DNA of 5,285 nt from an uncultured Dysosmobacter sp. (GTDB taxonomy: Bacteria > Bacillota > Clostridia > Oscillospirales > Oscillospiraceae), in NCBI GenBank assembly GCA_934504065.1, contig CAKSVQ010000150.1, forward strand, positions 1 to 5,285, in the 5' to 3' direction. Shown here piece by piece: positions 1 to 5,020 of the stretch (its first letter is position 1; each line of letters opens with the position of its first letter). The notes beneath the pieces were generated by a model, which was given only the letters and a program-made list of their open reading frames with translations, ran no database searches and was not told the DNA's origin. The position numbers were made by a program, and so were the translations under genes.

Positions 1-476
1 CCCGTCAGCTCCACCATGCGGCGGATGCGCGGCCGGACCCGCTTCAGGGCCATGAACCGTTTTGCCCGGGAATTCTTGAAGCTGGTGGACTCATCCAGAA
101 CCACCATATCGAAGGGCCAGTCATTCCGGCAATAGTCTACCAGCCACGGAAGATTTTCACGATTGGTGACCCAGATGTTCCCCGGAGAATACAGGGCCTT
201 GATCCTCTGCTTTGTGTTCCCCAGGATCGGCACCACAGTCATGTCCTTCAGGTGGTCCCACTTGGCCGCCTCTGTGGCCCACGTGGCTTCGGCCACTTTC
301 TTTGGCGCCACCACCAATGGCCGGAACACTTCCCACCGGTAGGCCTGCAGTTCCTTGATGGCCGTTAGGGTAATGACCGTTTTCCCGAGGCCCGGCTCCA
401 GAAACAGCGCTACAGCTGGATCGGACACAACCCGGTTAATGGCGTACTGCTGATACGGATGTGGAATGAATTTCAT
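1..476 (-). CDS. SNF2-family phage helicase, N-terminal part (cut by window edge)
   Basis: My translation from the ATG at 476 gives 158 codons with no stop before the window edge. It begins MKFIPHPYQQYAINRVV, a Q-motif-like opening. Walker A is LEPGLGKTVITL at about residues 30-41. Motif Ia-like VVAPKKVAEATW follows at about 63-74. The Walker B/motif II is VVLDESTSFKN, the DESxSFKN form typical of phage SNF2-like helicases, and motif III begins as ELTG exactly at the edge. Known for the family: an ATP-driven double-stranded DNA translocase or remodeller; its role in phage replication is not settled. The start is well supported: a very strong site (GGAGGAGGTG, 485-494) lies 8 nt upstream inside the VRR-NUC gene, whose TGA overlaps this ATG in an ATGA junction. 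The C-terminal helicase half is missing only because the window ends, so intactness cannot be judged. Confidence 0.93.
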   Translation of the reverse strand, partial: MKFIPHPYQQYAINRVVSDPAVALFLEPGLGKTVITLTAIKELQAYRWEVFRPLVVAPKKVAEATWATEAAKWDHLKDMTVVPILGNTKQRIKALYSPGNIWVTNRENLPWLVDYCRNDWPFDMVVLDESTSFKNSRAKRFMALKRVRPRIRRMVELT

Positions 477-754
477 GCTGGAAACACCTCCTCCACGAAA
501 GCCAGAACCTGATCCATCCCTTTCAGGGTCCTGACCTCGGCGCCGCGCTTTCGCATCTCCTCGTGCTGGTACTTCTGGATAGCTGCCAGACGCCCCGCCT
601 CAGTTTTCAACTCTACGTACACGGTTCTGCCGGCTGGGGTAATGACGATTCTATCCGGCACCCCGGGGTTCCCCGGCGAAATGAATTTATAACAAAGCCC
701 CCCGCGGCTGCGAACCATCTTCACCAGCCGGGCTTCAATACTGCTCTCTTTCAT
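473..754 (-). CDS. VRR-NUC domain nuclease
   Basis: This 93-residue protein is essentially one VRR-NUC domain, a member of the PD-(D/E)XK nuclease superfamily. The motifs visible are Glu7 in the first helix (IEARLV), GNPGVPDR at 28-35 with catalytic Asp34, and VELK at 47-50 with Glu48 and Lys50. A helix with Gln60 (AAIQKYQ) follows. All expected active-site residues are present. Stand-alone phage VRR-NUC proteins are about this length, so it looks complete. Family knowledge: these nucleases cut DNA, in some cases branched structures such as Holliday junctions, which would suit resolution of replication or recombination intermediates; the substrate here is inferred. The ATG at 754 has AAGGAG (763-768) 8 nt upstream. 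The TGA overlaps the helicase ATG by 4 bp, so the two are probably translationally coupled. It is the first gene after the repeat-rich gap and may start its own transcript. Confidence 0.93.
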   Translation of the reverse strand: MKESSIEARLVKMVRSRGGLCYKFISPGNPGVPDRIVITPAGRTVYVELKTEAGRLAAIQKYQHEEMRKRGAEVRTLKGMDQVLAFVEEVFPA

Positions 755-770
755 TTGGCACGCTCCTTGC

Positions 771-809
771 TACGCGCGCCCGCACGCACACGCATATACA
801 TACACACAT
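771..809. repeat. Alternating pyrimidine-purine tract (Z-DNA-prone)
   Basis: Bases 781-809 alternate pyrimidine and purine without a single break over 29 positions, and 771-779 do the same, with one extra C at 780 between them. The content is CG, CA/TG and TA steps. CG and CA/TG alternation is the class of sequence known to adopt left-handed DNA under negative supercoiling; the internal TATA stretch is less favourable. It lies between the AT-rich tract and the VRR-NUC ribosome binding site, in the likely 5' leader of that gene. Confidence 0.7.
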
Positions 810-810
810 C

Positions 811-826
811 AGGCGGGTTAGGCGGG
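811..826. repeat. Two direct AGGCGGG repeats
   Basis: AGGCGGG occurs at 811-817 and again at 820-826, separated by TT, so the starts are 9 bp apart, close to one helical turn. It sits on the opposite side of the A/T tract from the TGTTGC array. Two copies are too few to assign a role; a small protein-binding site is possible. Confidence 0.45.
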
Positions 827-849
827 CGTATACCTCTCTAATTTACCTG

Positions 850-873
850 TTTTTTTTATTTATTTATATAAAT
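850..873. other. Pure A/T tract, candidate DNA unwinding element
   Basis: Twenty-four consecutive A/T bases, beginning with a run of eight T and ending in a TTATATAAAT core, directly abut the first TGTTGC repeat at 873. The flanking genes are GC-rich, so this is a sharp local change. Easily melted DNA beside iterons is the usual layout of an origin unwinding element. A TATATAA -10-like string is present on the minus strand, but I see no matching -35 at the right distance, so I do not call a promoter. Confidence 0.5.
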
Positions 874-1007
874 GTTGCTATGTTGCTTTTAGGCTGTATC
901 CGTTGTGGCAGTAAGCTTTGACTGGGCAACATTCAAACTTTTACATTGTTGCTAATGTTGCCGTAAGAATGTTGCCCGAATTTAGATTGTTGCTCCTACT
1001 TTGTTGC
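873..1007. repeat. Iteron-like array, eight copies of WWTGTTGCY
   Basis: TGTTGC begins at 873, 881, 947, 956, 970, 988 and 1002 on the plus strand, and its complement GCAACA is at 926-931. All eight copies share two A/T bases before and a pyrimidine after, giving the consensus WWTGTTGCY. A degenerate copy (CGTTGC) is at 1027. Start-to-start spacing is irregular (8, 21, 9, 14, 18, 14 bp, with a larger gap around the inverted copy), so this is not a simple tandem repeat or CRISPR. The last full copy lies inside the vapE coding end, where it encodes Ala-Thr; the rest follow its stop codon. I saw no other exact copy by eye elsewhere in the window. The likely role is binding of a replication initiator or a regulator. 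Confidence 0.8.
924..977. repeat. 11-bp perfect inverted repeat within the iteron array
   Basis: GGGCAACATTC at 924-934 is the exact reverse complement of GAATGTTGCCC at 967-977. The 32-bp spacer itself contains two further direct TGTTGC copies. Each arm contains one iteron, and the identity extends beyond the repeat consensus on both sides. No T-run follows in the direction of transcription, so a terminator is unlikely; a paired binding site or a cruciform-type origin element fits better. Confidence 0.75.
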
Positions 1008-3416
1008 CGGATTTAATTCAAAACACCGTTGCTTTCCGTAGGGCTTTCCCGCATCTCGAACGCCGACGCTTTCCCATTTGGCCATGTTTTCCAGCAGACC
1101 GTTTATCTCCCGCGTGTCTCGTTTCGTCATGTCACCTTTCCGGCGGTTCAGCGCCTCGCACCAGATCTCCACCGCACAGATCCGATGCATGGGCTCCAGG
1201 GCGCCTTCATAGTGGAGCCCCCCGCACCTGAAGGCCTCTCGCTGCGCGGTGTCCATCTTCATCCAGTCCGCCGGGACTTCCTGGGCCAGGTAGTCCGCAA
1301 TGATGCCTTCCCACGGGTGCCGGGCCCGGTGCTCCTCCTGGATTCTCCGGGCTTCCCGCTCCAGTTCAGGGAGCAGATACAGAGACTCCCCAATGCGCCA
1401 ATAGGCCACCGCTTCCGCCCATATCTGGTCACGCTCTCCGGCCATATCCCGGAACACGTTTTTACACCGCCCCTGCTGGTCAATATCGACTACCCAGAAG
1501 CGCCGGCTGCCGGTGGTGTCCGTCAGGCACTCCTTACTGTTCGTGGTGCCGAAGAATACGCACTGCCGGGGCCTGTCTGCGGTATAGCGGCCGTAGGCTG
1601 CCCGGTAATAGTCATTTGTCTTAGAGAGGAACATCTTGACGGCGTCGACTTCTGCCTTCGCCATAGCCTGCATTTCGGCCACCTCGTCGATCCAGGTCCC
1701 TTGGATCGTTTCCATGGCGTCCTTATCGCCGAATGTGCGCAGGGAATCCGAGAACCACTCTCCGCCCATCCTGGCCAGCAGCGTGGACTTATGGCGGCCC
1801 TGCCCGCCCACCAGCACCAGCATGGTGTCATATTTGCATCCCGGCGTCATAACACGGGCCACCGCCGCCGTGAATGCCTTACGGGTCACAGCACGGGTAT
1901 AGGCCGTGTCCGCCGCGCCCAGGTAGTCGATCAGCAGCGTATCCAGCCGTGCCTTCCCGTCCCAGCTGAGGCCGTTCAGGTAGTCTCTGACGGGATGGTA
2001 TGCCTGGTCGCTGGCAGTCGCCGCCACGGCGTCCAGAATGTCGTTTTTCGCCAGCTTCCCGAAGAACGGTTCCAGATAGATCCGCAGCTGGGCGGCGTCA
2101 TCATCGTTCCATGTGGCCGACGTGCCCGGGCGTTTCCACGGCATTGTGCCGACGGTGTCGATACGGCCGGAGAACAGGTTCAGCCGGAGTTTCCCTTTCA
2201 GCTGAGGATCATGCTCCAGCAGCGTCCGGAGGTTCTTCATGGACTTTATGGGCTTGCCTTGGGTGTCGATCTCCATCAGAGGTGGGCGGCGCCACGCGCC
2301 GTCATCTTCCTCCGCCGCCGGAACCTCCGCACCAGCTACCGGCGAGAAGGCGTCCTTTGCCTTATCCCAGCGTTCGTCCATCAACAGTCCGGCCACGTGG
2401 TCGTCCTTCAGAGCGGCCGCAGACATGGCGGCATAGGAGGGCAGACGGTTGACCGGCGTGCCCGGTGCCGCGTCATCATCCAAATCGCCGAAACGGTGGA
2501 GGCGAACCATATCGAATGAGTTGACCAGCTTCCCGCTGCAGGGGTCTGTGGCGTGATGGGAATACAGAAACTTACCACTGTCATAAAGCACCGCGCCGCC
2601 GGTGGTAGAGCCGCCGGTGAAAGTGTAGCGGCCAGGCATGGTGTCCACCGGCGTATAGACGCCGGGGAGGAAGGCAGCCATAGCGGCTTCAATATCGTAG
2701 GTCCTGCAGAAAGCGCCCACAACGCCACTCTTGGCCAGCGGGTCCCCCTGTTTTGCCGCCGGCCGTGCCAGCGCAGCGGTGCCCGGCAGAGCGGGCCAGG
2801 AGGTGATGTCACGCCAGTTCTCGTATGTACCCAGAAGGCCGTCTACTGCCAGCAGGGGCCTGTCCTCGTAGTGATAGATATACTGGCTGTCCTTACAGCA
2901 GCTGGGCCAGTACATGAGCCGCACGGCCTCAAAGGTAGTCTGGTCCGCCAGCTCCATACCGATTACATCGGCCATCTTGCGGGCGAGGGGCTCATATTCA
3001 TCCGCCGTACAGGTACGGTCCAACGGGAGGATGATCCGGAGCCGGGGTGCCGCCGGCATATGTTTGCGTGTAGAATAGACACAGTACCCACAGCCGAGGC
3101 TTTCCAGCCGCTTCAGCACCGCGTCCGTGCCGCCGGCGGGGATGTTATCCAGATCCAACGTGATGAGATCGCGCCCGGTTACAGCATTGGCCTTCCGGCG
3201 GATCCCGGACAGCGTTCCGCCTACGAAGCCGCCCTTGTCCTTCAAGTCATCCTGCTGGCCCTTGGACAGAGCCATATACTCTGCCAATGTTTCCTCGCCG
3301 CGCTCTGGGAGGCTCAGACGGGTATAGAACTCAGACAGCATCAGGGTCTGAGGGAGCCACTGGGTGGCCCGTCTGCTGGCTCCCGTGGTGATTGTGATTC
3401 TCCGGTCATTTATCAT
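996..3416 (-). CDS. VapE-family replication protein: primase-polymerase region plus P-loop ATPase/helicase
   Basis: The 806-aa protein has two parts. The N-terminal region resembles archaeo-eukaryotic-type primase-polymerases: an acidic TLDLDN motif (about residues 86-91), YSTRKH (114-119), PRLRIILPL (124-132) and FEAVRLMYWPSC (162-173). A middle section includes YSHHATDPCSG (285-295) and FDMVRLHRFG. After a charged linker comes the virulence-associated E ATPase domain: Walker A GGQGRHKS (537-544), Walker B-like WIDEVAEM (575-582), a sensor-type FFGTTNSKE (621-629) and an arginine-finger-like GSRRFW (636-641). Family knowledge: such proteins are the main replication protein of many Firmicutes phages, combining priming with helicase activity; the name 'virulence-associated' is historical. 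I chose the ATG at 3416 because AGGAGG sits 9 nt upstream; an in-frame ATG at 3464 would add 16 residues but has no ribosome binding site. The reading frame is uninterrupted. The gene's 3' end enters the iteron array, which it may recognise (inference). Confidence 0.92.
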   Translation of the reverse strand: MINDRRITITTGASRRATQWLPQTLMLSEFYTRLSLPERGEETLAEYMALSKGQQDDLKDKGGFVGGTLSGIRRKANAVTGRDLITLDLDNIPAGGTDAVLKRLESLGCGYCVYSTRKHMPAAPRLRIILPLDRTCTADEYEPLARKMADVIGMELADQTTFEAVRLMYWPSCCKDSQYIYHYEDRPLLAVDGLLGTYENWRDITSWPALPGTAALARPAAKQGDPLAKSGVVGAFCRTYDIEAAMAAFLPGVYTPVDTMPGRYTFTGGSTTGGAVLYDSGKFLYSHHATDPCSGKLVNSFDMVRLHRFGDLDDDAAPGTPVNRLPSYAAMSAAALKDDHVAGLLMDERWDKAKDAFSPVAGAEVPAAEEDDGAWRRPPLMEIDTQGKPIKSMKNLRTLLEHDPQLKGKLRLNLFSGRIDTVGTMPWKRPGTSATWNDDDAAQLRIYLEPFFGKLAKNDILDAVAATASDQAYHPVRDYLNGLSWDGKARLDTLLIDYLGAADTAYTRAVTRKAFTAAVARVMTPGCKYDTMLVLVGGQGRHKSTLLARMGGEWFSDSLRTFGDKDAMETIQGTWIDEVAEMQAMAKAEVDAVKMFLSKTNDYYRAAYGRYTADRPRQCVFFGTTNSKECLTDTTGSRRFWVVDIDQQGRCKNVFRDMAGERDQIWAEAVAYWRIGESLYLLPELEREARRIQEEHRARHPWEGIIADYLAQEVPADWMKMDTAQREAFRCGGLHYEGALEPMHRICAVEIWCEALNRRKGDMTKRDTREINGLLENMAKWESVGVRDAGKPYGKQRCFELNPATK

Positions 3417-3425
3417 AATGGATAG

Positions 3426-3431
3426 CCTCCT
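3426..3431 (-). promoter_or_regulatory. Ribosome binding site deciding the vapE-type gene start
   Basis: The minus strand reads AGGAGG here, 9 nt before the ATG at 3416. It lies inside the 48-bp in-frame extension that begins at 3464, and nothing similar precedes 3464. It therefore supports the shorter 806-aa product. Confidence 0.85.
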
Positions 3432-3460
3432 GAAGGCGGATTTATTGGACCGTGCCAGCC

Positions 3461-3511
3461 TCATGCGGCCAGCTTCGGCATATACGCGGCCTTGGCCCGG
3501 CCGCAGGGCAT
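3461..3511 (-). CDS. Possible 16-residue ORF between the 62-aa gene and the vapE-type gene
   Basis: An ATG follows directly on the TAA of the upstream gene (TAAATG) and opens a frame encoding MPCGRAKAAYMPKLAA, ending in TGA. That TGA overlaps the in-frame ATG at 3464 of the vapE-type gene in an ATGA junction. There is no separate ribosome binding site, so translation would need re-initiation after the upstream stop. It may be a real micro-peptide, a coupling leader, or chance. A GC-rich inverted repeat (3486-3491 with 3499-3504, 7-nt loop) lies within it. Nothing identifies a function. Confidence 0.25.
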   Translation of the reverse strand: MPCGRAKAAYMPKLAA

Positions 3512-3700
3512 TTAGCTTTTAGGCAGCTGTCTCGGTTCAAAGCGCCACTGTCGAGCGTCATCACCGATTTTCTGGAACAGTCTGGCCACCGCCAGCATCG
3601 GAGTGTCCTCGCAGATGTCAAACTGGAATTCTTTCCGGGAGCAGTTCCAGATGCCCCACTTGACACCCGGCACGCCGCGCTGATATGTCTCACGTTTCAT
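3512..3700 (-). CDS. Small phage protein of unknown function (62 aa)
   Basis: The ATG at 3700 has GGAGG (3707-3711) 6 nt upstream, a strong reason to believe this short gene. The product is soluble-looking, with no membrane segment or signal peptide. It has aromatic-rich patches at VKWGIWNC (13-20) and KEFQFDI (23-29), then a probable helix with LFQKIGDDARQWRFEPRQLPK (41-61). The last section resembles conserved small proteins I associate with clostridial phage early regions, but I cannot name a family. It lies between the DUF3797 gene and the vapE-type gene in the same direction, so an accessory role in replication or early takeover is plausible but unproven. The two cysteines (20 and 30) do not form a recognisable metal site. 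Confidence 0.75.
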   Translation of the reverse strand: MKRETYQRGVPGVKWGIWNCSRKEFQFDICEDTPMLAVARLFQKIGDDARQWRFEPRQLPKS

Positions 3701-3764
3701 ATAGTTCCTCCGTCAGCGCAACTGTGGAGATTGCGTGCTTATAAACCATTTGCAGCTTCCCCAT
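3690..3764 (-). CDS. Possible 24-residue ORF after the DUF3797 gene
   Basis: An ATG at 3764 lies 4 nt past the DUF3797 TGA (3769-3771). The frame runs 24 codons, beginning MGKLQMVYKHAIST, to a TGA that overlaps the start of the 62-aa gene by 11 bp. A GAGG sits only 2 nt before the ATG, too close for a normal ribosome binding site, so only re-initiation after the upstream stop would make sense. It fills a gap that would otherwise be 68 bp. Alternatively the gap is simply untranslated spacer. Confidence 0.3.
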   Translation of the reverse strand: MGKLQMVYKHAISTVALTEELYET

Positions 3765-3768
3765 ATCC

Positions 3769-3972
3769 TCACTTTTTCTTTCTTGGTTTGGCCCGCTCTT
3801 CCACGATCCCCTCCGTGACTTCGACACACCAGCCGCAGCCACAAGAACGTCTGAAGAAGCCAGCTTCGGTATCGCATTCCAAAGCGCCCTTTCCATTCCC
3901 AACGATCTCGCAGCCACACTTAGGACAGGCTGCGTACAACTCCATGAGTTTTGCGGCAATAGTAATATTCAT
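3769..3972 (-). CDS. DUF3797-type zinc-ribbon protein
   Basis: The 67-aa protein has the pattern I associate with DUF3797: a short N-terminal helix, CPKCG at 16-20, IVGNGKGALE at 23-32, then FFRRSCGCGW at 39-48 and a basic tail (RAKPRKKK). Cys16/Cys19 and Cys44/Cys46 are placed to bind one zinc ion. Small zinc ribbons of this kind may bind nucleic acid or protein partners, but the domain's function is not known to me. The ATG at 3972 overlaps the TGA of the DUF3846 gene by 4 bp (ATGA). A purine-rich AAGGAG (3984-3989) lies 11 nt upstream, slightly far, so coupling probably helps translation. Overlapping longer frames in other phases here lack these motifs and were set aside. Confidence 0.85.
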   Translation of the reverse strand: MNITIAAKLMELYAACPKCGCEIVGNGKGALECDTEAGFFRRSCGCGWCVEVTEGIVEERAKPRKKK

Positions 3973-4271
3973 GATTTTCTCTTCTCCTTCAGCGCATCCA
4001 GTATCGTGGCGAAATATTCGGGCCGCAGATCCGTGAAGTCTTCGTCGTCACGGCCAACGATCAGGATGGGCCCCACAAAATCCACACCAAGGAATCTGCA
4101 GTTATGCGGCAGGCCCTGAAGACGTCCTTCCTCATTGCAGATTACCAAGGCATCCGAGGCAAAGGTCACCGTCTCAATATAGCCGCCGACGGTGGCCTGC
4201 AGTTCTTCCAGCGTATTGGGGATGTCCCGCGGCCCCGGCGCACAGCCGGGCGCTTTATAAATCACTTCCAT
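3969..4271 (-). CDS. DUF3846 domain protein
   Basis: The 100-residue protein matches the DUF3846 layout: a short beta strand MEVIYKAPG; LEELQATVGGYIETV (21-35), which is the family's most recognisable motif; VICNEEGRLQGLPHN (43-57); then GPILIVGRDDEDF (67-79), the stretch where the family usually has an 'I.GT..I.G' strand before a closing helix. There are no catalytic residues that I can point to. DUF3846 proteins are common in phage, plasmid and conjugative-element accessory regions; some are discussed alongside ArdA/ArdB-type anti-restriction proteins, but I have no basis to assign that here. The ATG at 4271 has AAGGAG (4279-4284) 7 nt upstream. Its start overlaps the end of the methylase-like gene by 10 bp and its stop overlaps the zinc-ribbon gene by 4 bp. 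Confidence 0.85.
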   Translation of the reverse strand: MEVIYKAPGCAPGPRDIPNTLEELQATVGGYIETVTFASDALVICNEEGRLQGLPHNCRFLGVDFVGPILIVGRDDEDFTDLRPEYFATILDALKEKRKS

Positions 4272-5020
4272 GCTGATTCTCCTTTTTCGAAAAATAATCT
4301 CATAATTTCCACTCGCCGCCTACCAACCCACACATCCGAGAAGAACATCGGAGTATACCAAATCTCCTGCCCCTCCCGGCGCTGTGGGAACAGCATCGGC
4401 CCTGTGACGGGATTGCAGATAGAGTCACCAACAACCACATATCCCGGACACCCCAGCAAGCTCAATTGCACATAGCACATCAGGGCGGCCGTGCGGTCGA
4501 TGTCCTGGGCGACGAACAGGGCGGAAGTCTGGTAGTTGACTCCCTGGTCCTTACATTCGTTCGCGAAGGCGATCAATGTCGCACCAGCGCCGCAGGCCGG
4601 GTCATGGGAGTGTACCCAGTGCTTCTCTTCGACCTGCGCCTTCAGGTCGTCAGCGGTAAGACTGGACATCATCCGGCAGATACAGTACGGGGTAAAAAAC
4701 TGCCCCTTCCAGGTATTACTCAGGTCGAACCTCATAAAGAGATCTCCAAGGAAGTCCTGGTTCGGATTCTCCTCCAGCGCATCCACGGTCAGGGCAAACA
4801 TCTCGCAGATCCGCTGCAGCTCCTCCGGCTGGTATCGCTTTGCAATGCTGACATATTCCTCTTCACGCTGCTCCCGGTCTGACAAGGACAGGCTGCAGGC
4901 GGACATGGTGATGAAATCCGCCCACACCTGCCATGCAGAATACCTGTCCAGCAGGTATCGGAAGCGGGAATATATCTCTTTTTGCTGAGTGGTATCCAGC
5001 CGGATGTTGTTTCTACCCAT
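4262..5020 (-). CDS. Phage N-6 DNA methylase-like protein, SAM motif present, NPPY not seen
   Basis: The 252-aa product resembles the catalytic core of type I restriction M subunits. After a helical N-terminus it has NQDFLGDLFMRF (87-98), KGQFFTPYCICRMM (105-118), the SAM-binding motif I as HDPACGAGATLIA (139-151), and AQDID (171-175) as the next acidic motif. Canonical N6-adenine enzymes then carry (N/D/S)PP(Y/F); here the equivalent stretch reads VVVGDSICNPVTGPML (195-210) with no PP(Y/F). The tail WYTPMFFSDVWVGRR (221-235) also looks family-specific. It may be an atypical or inactive methyltransferase; protection of phage DNA is the usual guess. The start at 5020 follows GGGGAG (5031-5036) by 10 nt; an ATG at 5026 would add only Met-Arg and has 4-nt spacing. 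The longer in-frame extension to 5137 overlaps the upstream gene and lacks support. No restriction subunit or specificity gene is nearby. Confidence 0.82.
   Translation of the reverse strand: MGRNNIRLDTTQQKEIYSRFRYLLDRYSAWQVWADFITMSACSLSLSDREQREEEYVSIAKRYQPEELQRICEMFALTVDALEENPNQDFLGDLFMRFDLSNTWKGQFFTPYCICRMMSSLTADDLKAQVEEKHWVHSHDPACGAGATLIAFANECKDQGVNYQTSALFVAQDIDRTAALMCYVQLSLLGCPGYVVVGDSICNPVTGPMLFPQRREGQEIWYTPMFFSDVWVGRRRVEIMRLFFEKGESAWK

Larger units (their letters stand above)
755..995. other. 241-bp non-coding gap, candidate replication origin or control region
   Basis: This is the only real gap in an otherwise overlapping gene string. It is much richer in A/T around 841-995 than the surrounding GC-rich genes. 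It carries most of the WWTGTTGCY array, a pure A/T tract, two AGGCGGG repeats and an alternating pyrimidine-purine run, each listed separately. I could find no convincing -35/-10 pair for the VRR-NUC gene and no hairpin followed by a T-run to end the vapE transcript. Iterons next to an easily melted tract, adjacent to the replication ATPase gene, match the general design of phage and phage-satellite origins; in staphylococcal pathogenicity islands, for example, the iteron origin lies near the Rep helicase gene. Function here is inference; the repeats could instead be operators. Confidence 0.55.

Noticed and set aside
924..977. Rho-independent terminator for the vapE-type transcript
   Set aside because: The arms are 32 bp apart and no T-run follows the stem in the direction of transcription.
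873..1007. CRISPR array
   Set aside because: The repeat unit is only about 9 bp, spacing is irregular from 8 to 45 bp, and one copy is inverted.
1029..2519. 496-aa open frame on the plus strand opposite the vapE-type gene
   Set aside because: It is a shadow of a GC-rich coding gene: no recognisable domain, low-complexity Arg/Pro/His-rich product, and the minus-strand frame carries clear Walker motifs.
2553..3425. 290-aa open frame on the plus strand
   Set aside because: It lies entirely opposite the primase-polymerase region of the vapE-type gene, has no family features, and matches the expected antisense pattern.
3417..3464. Longer start for the vapE-type gene at 3464
   Set aside because: There is no ribosome binding site before it, while AGGAGG is placed 9 nt before the ATG at 3416.
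3690..3959. 89-aa minus-strand frame overlapping the zinc-ribbon gene
   Set aside because: The upper part is out of frame with the DUF3797 protein, whose cysteine pattern and ATGA coupling are convincing; only the last 24 codons are kept as a low-confidence ORF.
3452..4036. 194-aa plus-strand frame across the small-gene region
   Set aside because: It runs antisense to three small genes that have good ribosome sites or recognisable domains, and its own product has none.
4234..4250. GC-rich hairpin near the start of the DUF3846 gene
   Set aside because: A 6-bp stem with a 5-nt loop inside coding sequence is common in GC-rich DNA, and nothing links it to regulation.
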